From Limisphaerales bacterium (lineage in GTDB: Bacteria > Verrucomicrobiota > Verrucomicrobiia > Limisphaerales > AAA164-E04), in contig JAMASS010000034.1 in NCBI GenBank assembly GCA_024761205.1, positions 1-48,564 of the forward strand: a DNA stretch of 48,564 bases, written 5' to 3'. Numbering within the stretch: position 1 is the first letter of the stretch; each line of letters opens with the position of its first letter. A model generated the notes under the pieces. It was not told the origin of the DNA. It searched no databases and saw only the letters and a program-made list of their open reading frames with translations. The translations under genes and the position numbers were made by a program. Of the stretch, positions 1 to 13,500 are shown one piece after another.

Positions 1-240
1 AAAGCGGCGACGGCTTGCCGGCGGGAGGCATAGTGACGGAGAAAGCTTGGGGCGGTCATGGGTTGCAACGTCCATGCTTCCCCAGCCTCCCTGCCATTGG
101 ACAACCTTTATTGGCGAGAACTCCGGGCTAGAGCACCTGTCGGTCTTTTTTCCTGGCAAACCGCCGAGAGGGCTCTTGAGAAACAGCAGAGCAATTCACG
201 TCGAGAGTATCCGAAAGGAAATTTCTCAGGTGCCGGTAGC
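1..240. other. Left flank of the CRISPR array, no gene recognised
   Basis: No recognisable repeat, gene or terminator is seen here. Short open frames exist on both strands but none resembles a known protein. Because the array appears to be transcribed right to left, this is the trailer (oldest) side. It could contain the end of an unrelated gene lying outside the window. Confidence 0.4.
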
Positions 241-315
241 GTCTTCATTGCCTTTCGGCATTTAGTTCATTCACGACACGGAGCAAGAACTAGCCTATAG
301 GCTAGCAGGCGAACA

Positions 316-511
316 GTCTTCATTGCCTTTCGGCGTTTAGTTCATTCACGACCACCATGAACATCGTAGACGAGTTGTGGTTGAGAAGGATGGAAGTCTT
401 CATTGCCTTTCGGCGTTTAGTTCATTCACGACGGGATTGGAGTAGGGAAACATTGGTCAACTTAATTGAAGACTGTCTTCATTGCCTTTCGGCGTTTAGT
501 TCATTCACGAC
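316..511 (-). repeat. Variant repeats 2-4 at the trailer end of the array
   Basis: The repeats starting at 316, 396 and 475 carry CGGCGTTTAG instead of the CGGCATTTAG found almost everywhere else, including the first repeat at 241. A block of repeats sharing one substitution is typical of the leader-distal end. It supports placing the leader on the right. Confidence 0.85.
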
Positions 512-3500
512 CGGCCGCTCCGGTCGCCTGCCAGGTGAGCCGGGTCTCCTGGGTGTCTTCATTGCCTTTCGGCATTTAGTTCATTCACGACAAAAGGCTC
601 GCAACGAAGCTCGCATTGCGGCGGCTGCGGGTCTTCATTGCCTTTCGGCATTTAGTTCATTCACGACCTTCATCTCTATCGCGAGAAGCTGGCTTTGCTG
701 GGAGTTAGTCTTCATTGCCTTTCGGCATTTAGTTCATTCACGACAATCCCTAGCCATTATGAATACTGCATTGCTAGAGACGCAAGTCTTCATTGCCTTT
801 CGGCATTTAGTTCATTCACGACCAGATCAGGCGTTGAAGACCCCCCGGACCGAGGAACTACCCGTCTTCATTGCCTTTCGGCATTTAGTTCATTCACGAC
901 GGCCGGCTTATGAGTCGGTCGATACCCCGGAACACTTCCGGGTCTTCATTGCCTTTCGGCATTTAGTTCATTCACGACCCTCTATAAGCTAGAGGATGAA
1001 GTTCATTTTGCGCGCTGCGGTCTTCATTGCCTTTCGGCATTTAGTTCATTCACGACCAAGCCAGAAGGCCATATGGCCTGCGCCGAGACCTTGGCCGGTC
1101 TTCATTGCCTTTCGGCATTTAGTTCATTCACGACAGGCTAACTAACCTTTTGGAAATCAGAATTGGAAAGGAGCGCGTCTTCATTGCCTTTCGGCATTTA
1201 GTTCATTCACGACTAATAGCATCAACGCAAGCGAGTTGGTGCTTAAGGAATCGAAGGTCTTCATTGCCTTTCGGCATTTAGTTCATTCACGACTCCCAGC
1301 TATAGTGAATACTGCATTGCTAGAGATGCAAGTCTTCATTGCCTTTCGGCATTTAGTTCATTCACGACCGCGTTCAGTCATCTTATAGCTTCGGATATAG
1401 AAAATCCTAGTCTTCATTGCCTTTCGGCATTTAGTTCATTCACGACGGAATCTCTTCGGCTTGGCTTGGCAAGAAGAGTTTCGTCTTCATTGCCTTTCGG
1501 CATTTAGTTCATTCACGACCCCAGGTTCGAGTTGCGCAATTAGCGGCAGTTTTGGATAGTCTTCATTGCCTTTCGGCATTTAGTTCATTCACGACCCTCT
1601 CCTACTGCGAGCGGATTGACGCCGCTCGCTATGTGGGTCTTCATTGCCTTTCGGCATTTAGTTCATTCACGACGCTCTGCCCGGCCTAGGATATTCGCGG
1701 CGAGATGAAGTCTCGGTCTTCATTGCCTTTCGGCATTTAGTTCATTCACGACCCTGCGGGTCGGACGGCGAACAATCTCGCTGTTCGATGACCGGTCTTC
1801 ATTGCCTTTCGGCATTTAGTTCATTCACGACGCGGAAATGGATGCAATTGAAGCGGAAATTTTAGAGATCGGAGTCTTCATTGCCTTTCGGCATTTAGTT
1901 CATTCACGACCCCGGATTGCAGTATCCGGGCCCTCGGCCATCTTTTGGCCGAGTCTTCATTGCCTTTCGGCATTTAGTTCATTCACGACGCCTGCGCCGA
2001 GACGTTGGCCGCGTTGAATGCGGCCAATGAGTCTTCATTGCCTTTCGGCATTTAGTTCATTCACGACTCGGAGTTGGCAAAAAACCAATTATGGGCAATG
2101 GAGCCTTTGGTCTTCATTGCCTTTCGGCATTTAGTTCATTCACGACGAAGACTTCGGATATTATATCCGATATAAGGCAATGCGTCTTCATTGCCTTTCG
2201 GCATTTAGTTCATTCACGACTCGTACCAGCCTTCCCATAAAGAGTACGAAGCATGCTGGTCGTCTTCATTGCCTTTCGGCATTTAGTTCATTCACGACTC
2301 AATGCTATATTGAAGAGCTAGAGGAAGAGCTAGAAGTCTTCATTGCCTTTCGGCATTTAGTTCATTCACGACTGAGGGTATGGTCGAATGGACCAGCAAG
2401 AGGCTAGAGAGCCTGTCTTCATTGCCTTTCGGCATTTAGTTCATTCACGACCATAGAGAGGATTTTTATAACTATCTAGGATATAATAGTTAGTCTTCAT
2501 TGCCTTTCGGCATTTAGTTCATTCACGACATCTATGGAAGAATCTATAGAGGCTCTAGAAGAAGGTGTCTTCATTGCCTTTCGGCATTTAGTTCATTCAC
2601 GACTCTTAGTAAGAAAATCGAACTTATGAAAGTTCGATTTCTTAGTCTTCATTGCCTTTCGGCATTTAGTTCATTCACGACCAGAACGCAATTAAAGATA
2701 TTGCATTCTATGCTAGCATTAAGTCTTCATTGCCTTTCGGCATTTAGTTCATTCACGACTGCTAGGGCTAGATTCGATGTATTGGGCGTTGAGATTAGCT
2801 AGTCTTCATTGCCTTTCGGCATTTAGTTCATTCACGACGATAAATAATGCATCCCTATCAGAAAAGGAAAGAAAGAGGGTCTTCATTGCCTTTCGGCATT
2901 TAGTTCATTCACGACTCGCGCTCTATGCCATGCTATAGCTAGGGATATAGGGCTTCCGTCTTCATTGCCTTTCGGCATTTAGTTCATTCACGACTGAATG
3001 ACAACATTCACTGTTCTTTGAAAATTGAGTAATGGGTCTTCATTGCCTTTCGGCATTTAGTTCATTCACGACTCACTGAAAGATCTCCGCCGCGTTGAGC
3101 GGCGGTTAGATCGTGCCGTCTTCATTGCCTTTCGGCATTTAGTTCATTCACGACTGCGTTTCTGGGAATCACGGATTTTCTTCCGGCAGCGGGTCTTCAT
3201 TGCCTTTCGGCATTTAGTTCATTCACGACACGTGAACCGGCTTTCAGCATATAAGAAAGCCGGTTGCATAGTCTTCATTGCCTTTCGGCATTTAGTTCAT
3301 TCACGACAACCGAGCTAGAAAAGTTAACGCATAGACTTAACGTCTTCATTGCCTTTCGGCATTTAGTTCATTCACGACTAATTCGATGGGTTCTAAGGGT
3401 TACAGTCTCGAAGATTTGGAGGTCTTCATTGCCTTTCGGCATTTAGTTCATTCACGACTCAAACATCAGATTAAACTATACCGTCCTAAGCACGAGTCTT

Positions 3501-6500
3501 CATTGCCTTTCGGCATTTAGTTCATTCACGACAAAAGCTAGAGCTTTTTAAGACTTGCTTGCTTCTTATCAGGTGTCTTCATTGCCTTTCGGCATTTAGT
3601 TCATTCACGACATCGATATCCGAATCCGTTGGTTCGCCCGGGAATGGCGCTCGTCTTCATTGCCTTTCGGCATTTAGTTCATTCACGACCCCCAACCGAA
3701 TCGGTGGGCTTCCGTTGCGGAAGCCCATGTCTTCATTGCCTTTCGGCATTTAGTTCATTCACGACATGAAAAAACTTGATGAAAAAATTGCGCATGCTGC
3801 AAAGCAGGTCTTCATTGCCTTTCGGCATTTAGTTCATTCACGACCTCCGGAGATGGGCAATCCATCTCCGAAATCATGGGTCGCGTCTTCATTGCCTTTC
3901 GGCATTTAGTTCATTCACGACCCTCACTGGCCCGGAATCGGGTTGCCATCATCGGAAAAACTGAAGTCTTCATTGCCTTTCGGCATTTAGTTCATTCACG
4001 ACTTCAAACAGTCCTAGTGAAAAGGTCGAGAATCCGCGCCTATGGTCTTCATTGCCTTTCGGCATTTAGTTCATTCACGACACGAAAGGTAGGATATGGA
4101 TTTTGTAAAGAAAATCCGAAGTCTTCATTGCCTTTCGGCATTTAGTTCATTCACGACGGGAAGAGGGTGCTCCCCTTGCTGAATCTCCGATGGTCTTCAT
4201 TGCCTTTCGGCATTTAGTTCATTCACGACGAGCAGCAGAAAGAGTTAGAGCTTATTCGGGAAGAGGGTGCTGTCTTCATTGCCTTTCGGCATTTAGTTCA
4301 TTCACGACCTTCTCTCGTCGGGGCGCTAGCGTGGAAACTCTCCGTCTTCATTGCCTTTCGGCATTTAGTTCATTCACGACATGGAAACGCTACCGATGCA
4401 CCTTCGGGTGACGGCGACTCGCCGGTCTTCATTGCCTTTCGGCATTTAGTTCATTCACGACCTGAACGGGTCGTCCATAATAATGGAATACTGGTCATTC
4501 AGTCTTCATTGCCTTTCGGCATTTAGTTCATTCACGACCTATTCCTGATTTCACACACGTTCGCGAGCTGACTAAAGAGGTCTTCATTGCCTTTCGGCAT
4601 TTAGTTCATTCACGACGGCGCGGGGCGCTGTTCAGCTGACCACTGGTGTTGTGGTTTGTCTTCATTGCCTTTCGGCATTTAGTTCATTCACGACATGGAG
4701 TGGACAAGCTCCCCTTCGTCGCGGTAAGCGAGGTCTTCATTGCCTTTCGGCATTTAGTTCATTCACGACCGTCTAAGAGAAGACATAGCGGCCATAAAAG
4801 CATCAGGTCTTCATTGCCTTTCGGCATTTAGTTCATTCACGACGTTCTGGAGACGGAACTAAGCGAACTGACAGGGGTCTTCATTGCCTTTCGGCATTTA
4901 GTTCATTCACGACATGACTGGGAGCTTTATAGCTCCAAGCCGGAAGGCCATATGGGTCTTCATTGCCTTTCGGCATTTAGTTCATTCACGACCCTCTACT
5001 TATTCGGATGATCTTGCGGAGATTTATTGGGATGTCTTCATTGCCTTTCGGCATTTAGTTCATTCACGACGGGTGGATTCTCCTGCCTTCCCAATCTGGG
5101 CGCTGCGCGCGTCTTCATTGCCTTTCGGCATTTAGTTCATTCACGACAGAAATGTGGCACTTGGCACGGTTGTAGCTACTCTATTAGTCTTCATTGCCTT
5201 TCGGCATTTAGTTCATTCACGACGCCAAGATCATGGATCGCGAGATCCATGAAGAGGTCTTCATTGCCTTTCGGCATTTAGTTCATTCACGACCTTTGAC
5301 GGCCGGTTCCAGTATTATGCTCGGTGGACCGGGGTCTTCATTGCCTTTCGGCATTTAGTTCATTCACGACCCCTCGGGGAGGTGTCGGAGGCCGGCGTTT
5401 ATCAGCCGGCCGTCTTCATTGCCTTTCGGCATTTAGTTCATTCACGACAGTCACGGGTAAGAATGGGGTTATTGTTGTCTATGACGAGTCTTCATTGCCT
5501 TTCGGCATTTAGTTCATTCACGACTGAATATATCAAATCATCACCTTATCTTTCAACCCCTAGCGTCTTCATTGCCTTTCGGCATTTAGTTCATTCACGA
5601 CACGACAAAGAATCTCTTCGGCTTGGCTTGGAAAGGCGCAAGCAGTGTCTTCATTGCCTTTCGGCATTTAGTTCATTCACGACGAAGAAGGCAAGATTTG
5701 GAAGGCGCAACAGGATATTGAGTCTTCATTGCCTTTCGGCATTTAGTTCATTCACGACTATCAATAGGCACTCATGCATGCCTTATAGCATAGAAAGTCT
5801 TCATTGCCTTTCGGCATTTAGTTCATTCACGACGCAGTTGCTCGTGCCATTGCTGGCATTTTTGCCAGCGTCTTCATTGCCTTTCGGCATTTAGTTCATT
5901 CACGACAGAAGGCGCGACTCCAGATAAGGTTGCGCTAGCAGCAGAAGTCTTCATTGCCTTTCGGCATTTAGTTCATTCACGACTAGATGCGGATAAAGCA
6001 GCTCTCCTCAGCGGAGGAGTCTTCATTGCCTTTCGGCATTTAGTTCATTCACGACAAGAAGAAGGCAGGTAATCAACCCGTGATATAGCCTTATAGAGGT
6101 CTTCATTGCCTTTCGGCATTTAGTTCATTCACGACCCGCCCGGGACTGGGCAATCGATCTCGATCCCGAGGTCGAAACGTCTTCATTGCCTTTCGGCATT
6201 TAGTTCATTCACGACTTATCGCTCGCCCAAAAAGGCGAGCTGGTATTATGCGCGTCTTCATTGCCTTTCGGCATTTAGTTCATTCACGACCTTTCGCGAT
6301 ATAAGAAAGCCGGTTGCATCTCAAGAAGAGAATGTCTTCATTGCCTTTCGGCATTTAGTTCATTCACGACTCTCATGGACGAAGGAAGCGTCCATTTGAG
6401 GGCTCAGGCGTCTTCATTGCCTTTCGGCATTTAGTTCATTCACGACGCTAAGCCTTCGCCAGAAACTGCTGGAGAACTAATAATGTCTTCATTGCCTTTC

Positions 6501-7470
6501 GGCATTTAGTTCATTCACGACATGCCGTTTTCTGAGGAGGAGGTGTCATCATGAGCCGGCGTCTTCATTGCCTTTCGGCATTTAGTTCATTCACGACCTG
6601 ACTGGAGGACGCTTGTCCTTGCAACTGTTGTAGAGTCTTCATTGCCTTTCGGCATTTAGTTCATTCACGACGTCGCCTTTCCTGGCATCTCCGGTCAATT
6701 CCGGGCGGTCGTCTTCATTGCCTTTCGGCATTTAGTTCATTCACGACGTCGCCTTTCCTGGCATCTCCGGTCAATTCCGGGCGGTCGTCTTCATTGCCTT
6801 TCGGCATTTAGTTCATTCACGACTAGCGAAATGGTAGCCTATAAACACAAAGACTGCGGTTGCGTCTTCATTGCCTTTCGGCATTTAGTTCATTCACGAC
6901 CAGGGCTACCCTCATGGGGCGAGTACTGCATTGCTAGAGATGGTCTTCATTGCCTTTCGGCATTTAGTTCATTCACGACTAGAAGATGGAAGGAAGAAGG
7001 TAGGTAGTTAACTCGTGATAGTCTTCATTGCCTTTCGGCATTTAGTTCATTCACGACTAGCATTTGCATATAAGAGAAGGTTTTCTAATTCCATATAGTC
7101 TTCATTGCCTTTCGGCATTTAGTTCATTCACGACTTGACCTATGAGCTGGCCTCTGATGTCGGCCGCGGGTCTTCATTGCCTTTCGGCATTTAGTTCATT
7201 CACGACTTGCGAGAGAGAGGTAGCGCCCGGCACGTCGCTGACGGTCTTCATTGCCTTTCGGCATTTAGTTCATTCACGACGAGCGACGGTGTTGACCACC
7301 TTCCCCTGGAAGCCGTCCAGGGGGTCTTCATTGCCTTTCGGCATTTAGTTCATTCACGACGCTCCCATGACTCCTACCCTACCTGGGCCGCCATGGGTCT
7401 TCATTGCCTTTCGGCATTTAGTTCATTCACGACAATTTGTAGATCATGTCAAGTCTACTAGAAGCAACAT

Positions 7471-7584
7471 GTCTTCATTGCCTTTCGGCATTTAGTTCAT
7501 TCACAACCGTCCAGTTCTGGATCTCGGGTTCTCTTCCTGAGCGCGGCATCTTCATTGCCTTTCGGCATTTAGTTCATTCACGAC
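7471..7584 (-). repeat. Two adjacent mutated repeats inside the array
   Basis: The repeat at 7471 ends TCACAAC rather than TCACGAC. The next one at 7548 begins ATCTTC rather than GTCTTC, which on the minus strand changes the last base of the repeat and hence of the crRNA 5' tag. A third isolated variant, ending CACGAT, is the repeat at 11100-11136. Confidence 0.8.
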
Positions 7585-10500
7585 GGTTCGGCCGGCACGA
7601 GACCTACCAGATCTTGGAGGCCGGTGTCTTCATTGCCTTTCGGCATTTAGTTCATTCACGACCGGGGGGGGCGCCCTTCTTCCCTGGCCGTAACGGTCGG
7701 TGAGTCTTCATTGCCTTTCGGCATTTAGTTCATTCACGACCACCTGGGACTCCTTCTCAGTTGCTCCCTGGCAAGGCTTGGTCTTCATTGCCTTTCGGCA
7801 TTTAGTTCATTCACGACAAGAACTAATGCGATCCGACCTTTGCCGGGAAGAGCAATTAGGTCTTCATTGCCTTTCGGCATTTAGTTCATTCACGACACCC
7901 CTGCGGGTTGCGTCGCTTCCTTCAGCTCCGCAAAGTCTTCATTGCCTTTCGGCATTTAGTTCATTCACGACGGCCGCCGATTGGAGGACTTCGGTCCTCG
8001 CCACCGTTGGTCTTCATTGCCTTTCGGCATTTAGTTCATTCACGACCGACCTTGATGTCGACCCGGCTATCTGCGGCCGGTTCCGCTGGGGTGTCTTCAT
8101 TGCCTTTCGGCATTTAGTTCATTCACGACCGGCGCAAACTTTTGGAGAACTAAATGCGGAGGGGCAATGAGTCTTCATTGCCTTTCGGCATTTAGTTCAT
8201 TCACGACAAGCCCTCTTCTTCGACCTCGGCAGCCATGTCTGCCTAGGTGTCTTCATTGCCTTTCGGCATTTAGTTCATTCACGACGTTTTCGCGATCTCA
8301 AAGCGTCGACGAGAGGCAGAACTTCGTCTTCATTGCCTTTCGGCATTTAGTTCATTCACGACACCGCGGCCTCGGTCGTCGTGGTCCGGCCGTCCAGTTT
8401 TGGGGTCTTCATTGCCTTTCGGCATTTAGTTCATTCACGACAAGGTGTGTGTGCCACATTGACCCACTGTGACAGGGCGGTCTTCATTGCCTTTCGGCAT
8501 TTAGTTCATTCACGACCGTTCCCTTTATGAAGTTTGATGAGGAGGAGGCGGGTCTTCATTGCCTTTCGGCATTTAGTTCATTCACGACGTGAGGAGACCG
8601 CTTATCTCACCCTCAATGGTGGTCATGTCTTCATTGCCTTTCGGCATTTAGTTCATTCACGACCTCACGACAAGATTGCTTCAAGGGAACGGCAAACACG
8701 CAACTGTCTTCATTGCCTTTCGGCATTTAGTTCATTCACGACTGTTCGGGGCGCCGTGGAGTTGATGTCTGGCGTCGTGTCTTCATTGCCTTTCGGCATT
8801 TAGTTCATTCACGACGGTTTTAGCCTATCTCAAGGCTATAGATAGCGACCTTGATGTCTTCATTGCCTTTCGGCATTTAGTTCATTCACGACAACCAAAG
8901 GCATTCATCGCAATGTATGGCGACAAGCTATATCGCCGTCTTCATTGCCTTTCGGCATTTAGTTCATTCACGACATGATTGTTGGGATTCTAGGGATTTG
9001 GCAATCATTGAATTTAGTCTTCATTGCCTTTCGGCATTTAGTTCATTCACGACCTTGGCTTAGAGAAGCGCAAATCTCTTCGCCAAGAGATTAAGTCTTC
9101 ATTGCCTTTCGGCATTTAGTTCATTCACGACCCCCGCAAGGTAGGGGTGGGGATTGTTCTGTTCGCTCCATAGTCTTCATTGCCTTTCGGCATTTAGTTC
9201 ATTCACGACACCCTGGGCTACCTAGCTATAAAGAATATATTGCGTCAAGGGTCTTCATTGCCTTTCGGCATTTAGTTCATTCACGACACCCTGGGCTACC
9301 TAGCTATAAAGAATATATTGCGTCAAGGGTCTTCATTGCCTTTCGGCATTTAGTTCATTCACGACCATAGCCCAAGCACATCAAACGCGCTTAGAACGCA
9401 AATTTGAGTCTTCATTGCCTTTCGGCATTTAGTTCATTCACGACAAGGGCAACTGGCAATGAGGCTCTCTTGGAGCAATGTTGAGGGTCTTCATTGCCTT
9501 TCGGCATTTAGTTCATTCACGACGCTAACTGTAATCTCATTGTTGCAAATGAAGAGCTTGGTCTTCATTGCCTTTCGGCATTTAGTTCATTCACGACCCA
9601 ATCCACAAGGTAAACGTTAAGACTGCAAAGGTTAGTCTTCATTGCCTTTCGGCATTTAGTTCATTCACGACCTAACTGTAATCTCATTGTTGCAAATGAA
9701 GAGCTTGGTCTTCATTGCCTTTCGGCATTTAGTTCATTCACGACAGCGAAAGGCAAATCCTATATTTGCGATTCATGGGATAGCAGGTCTTCATTGCCTT
9801 TCGGCATTTAGTTCATTCACGACTTGACCTACGAGTTGGCTTCGGATGTCGGTGTCGGGGTCTTCATTGCCTTTCGGCATTTAGTTCATTCACGACTCCC
9901 GCATCTGTGAGGAGACCTGGTATCTGACTCATGGGGTCTTCATTGCCTTTCGGCATTTAGTTCATTCACGACACGACTTCCCGCAAGGCAGGGGGGGGGA
10001 TTGTTCCACTCGCTCGTCTTCATTGCCTTTCGGCATTTAGTTCATTCACGACCAAAGGGATTAGCGAGAAAGCACGTGCTATCGGCGGGCTAGTCTTCAT
10101 TGCCTTTCGGCATTTAGTTCATTCACGACAGAACTTCCTAGGGAAGCATGCATGTTTCCCTTATGAGTCTTCATTGCCTTTCGGCATTTAGTTCATTCAC
10201 GACTTGGTTGGGCGGTCTCCTCATTCGAGGAGTGGTCGGATGGTCTTCATTGCCTTTCGGCATTTAGTTCATTCACGACGGCTACCCGTGGCTAGGCCTC
10301 CTGCTCCTCCTTCCGAGGTGTCTTCATTGCCTTTCGGCATTTAGTTCATTCACGACGACTGAAAGAATCAAATGGCCCCCCTCTGAGGGGGTCGAGTCTT
10401 CATTGCCTTTCGGCATTTAGTTCATTCACGACTCGCTCCTGGAGCGACCGGGCTTTCTTGTCCTGGTCTGACCGTCTTCATTGCCTTTCGGCATTTAGTT

Positions 10501-13500
10501 CATTCACGACCTAACTGCTCAATTCGCGCCTTGTGTCATGCTATAGCCAAGTCTTCATTGCCTTTCGGCATTTAGTTCATTCACGACCCTAAACTAAGAA
10601 AGGCGATTGATGAAAGTTGATTTTAGTCTTCATTGCCTTTCGGCATTTAGTTCATTCACGACTCGCCTTATATGCTTATTCTTCTTCTGGATGCTAGATG
10701 AATACTAGTCTTCATTGCCTTTCGGCATTTAGTTCATTCACGACTCAAGGCCATAGATAGCGGCCTTGATGAAACTAAAGGCATCCGTCTTCATTGCCTT
10801 TCGGCATTTAGTTCATTCACGACTGAACTATTGTCCCAACGAGGTTGCACCCGGCACGTCGCGTCTTCATTGCCTTTCGGCATTTAGTTCATTCACGACC
10901 AGTTCACGGAGTCTCGGGGCAGTTCCGGGCGCCGCGCGTCCGTCTTCATTGCCTTTCGGCATTTAGTTCATTCACGACTTAAGTCCTCCTCCTCTGCGGT
11001 GTCCCCCCTTCCGGGGGGGGTCTTCATTGCCTTTCGGCATTTAGTTCATTCACGACCGCTGTTCGGGGCGCCGTGGAGTTGGCCTCCGGCGTCGTCGTCG
11101 TCTTCATTGCCTTTCGGCATTTAGTTCATTCACGATCCGCGCATAACGGTTCCTTCCCGGCAAGAGTCTTCATTGCCTTTCGGCATTTAGTTCATTCACG
11201 ACCCCCCCTCGGAGGGGGTCAACAGCCCGGAGTTGTTCCGGGCGTCTTCATTGCCTTTCGGCATTTAGTTCATTCACGACTGTCCACGCCGCCCTCGTCC
11301 GTGTCCGCCCCGGCGCCGGGGTCTTCATTGCCTTTCGGCATTTAGTTCATTCACGACAACGGCAAGGGGGTGCCGTTCATGAAGTTTGAGGAGGAGGCCT
11401 GTCTTCATTGCCTTTCGGCATTTAGTTCATTCACGACCCTGGTGAATTTCACCAGGCTTTGTTTCTGGGACTCGTCGTCTTCATTGCCTTTCGGCATTTA
11501 GTTCATTCACGACGCGGTCTCCTCCTTTGAGGAGTGGGAGGATTCCGAGGTCGGGGTCTTCATTGCCTTTCGGCATTTAGTTCATTCACGACCCCAAGAA
11601 GGCGAGCTGGTATTATGCGCCGGAACAAAACCGGGTCTTCATTGCCTTTCGGCATTTAGTTCATTCACGACGATGATCGGGACTCAAGATCATCCGAGGT
11701 CTCCCGATAGTCTTCATTGCCTTTCGGCATTTAGTTCATTCACGACGGAGCGCTCCCAAATTAGGGCCCTCGTTGCGCGAGGGCCGTCTTCATTGCCTTT
11801 CGGCATTTAGTTCATTCACGACATGAAGTTTTTGAATCTCGAATTTACGACGGCGACAGTGCGTCTTCATTGCCTTTCGGCATTTAGTTCATTCACGACC
11901 AGCCCTTACGAGCCTTTCGGTTCGTTGGGGGGGGGCGCGTCTTCATTGCCTTTCGGCATTTAGTTCATTCACGACTGGTCCGGCGCAAACGATGTGTCCG
12001 GAATGTTGGACTGAGTCTTCATTGCCTTTCGGCATTTAGTTCATTCACGACGTACGTTCGGGTCTCGCCGTCCCAGGCACTCGCCTGGTGTCTTCATTGC
12101 CTTTCGGCATTTAGTTCATTCACGACAGGTTTCGACCTCCTCCCCAACTGCTACGATTCCGTGGGTCTTCATTGCCTTTCGGCATTTAGTTCATTCACGA
12201 CTCCAATGCTGCAAGAATATATCGCTGACAACCTATATGTCTTCATTGCCTTTCGGCATTTAGTTCATTCACGACTAGCGCACTAGAAGGCGATTGCGCT
12301 ATTAGGGCTATCGCGCAGTCTTCATTGCCTTTCGGCATTTAGTTCATTCACGACTCGCTCCATATGCCATCTATATGCCAATTTTCATTGGCAAGTCTTC
12401 ATTGCCTTTCGGCATTTAGTTCATTCACGACTCTATGAATGGGCATGTAGCCTGTATCGCCAAAGGCTATAAGGTCTTCATTGCCTTTCGGCATTTAGTT
12501 CATTCACGACCCTGCTGCACATGAAAAACTGCCCACATGATACCTGGCATGTCTTCATTGCCTTTCGGCATTTAGTTCATTCACGACTTCGCGCTTTGAC
12601 ACACGCTATAGCTAGGGATATTGGCATCCGTCTTCATTGCCTTTCGGCATTTAGTTCATTCACGACCGACTGTAGGTCTCTCTGTTAGAGTTAGGTCTGC
12701 ATTGTGTCTTCATTGCCTTTCGGCATTTAGTTCATTCACGACTAGGCGGTGCCGCTCCTTTCTCCCTCAACGTGCTGCTTGTCTTCATTGCCTTTCGGCA
12801 TTTAGTTCATTCACGACGGGAATGCCTAGCTTCTTGGCTTTCTCCAAGAGGTCCATAGTCTTCATTGCCTTTCGGCATTTAGTTCATTCACGACATGAAT
12901 TTCGGAAGCGCTAGACCCACCAGGCATCGCGTCTTCATTGCCTTTCGGCATTTAGTTCATTCACGACCGGCCTATTGCACTCAGCGATTTAAGTCGTTCG
13001 ACTACGCCGTCTTCATTGCCTTTCGGCATTTAGTTCATTCACGACCTACTCAAAATCAGGCAAGAGGTCGACTCACGCCTTGACCGGTCTTCATTGCCTT
13101 TCGGCATTTAGTTCATTCACGACGCGCGTATCGGCGCGCGGGTGTCCGCCCGATGGCGTTTGGGTCTTCATTGCCTTTCGGCATTTAGTTCATTCACGAC
13201 CGTTGGGAGCATGGCGGCGCTGCCCAAACAATGTGTCCGGAATGTCTTCATTGCCTTTCGGCATTTAGTTCATTCACGACCTCGCCACTTGTGGTAGATT
13301 AGTAGAGTCAAGGGCGCGATATGTCTTCATTGCCTTTCGGCATTTAGTTCATTCACGACGCTTTTGCCGGCGCCGACGCCGCCTACCAATGGGCGGGTGT
13401 CTTCATTGCCTTTCGGCATTTAGTTCATTCACGACGAGGAAGGCAAAAATGACTAGCTTTGAAAAAGAAAGGTTGGTCTTCATTGCCTTTCGGCATTTAG

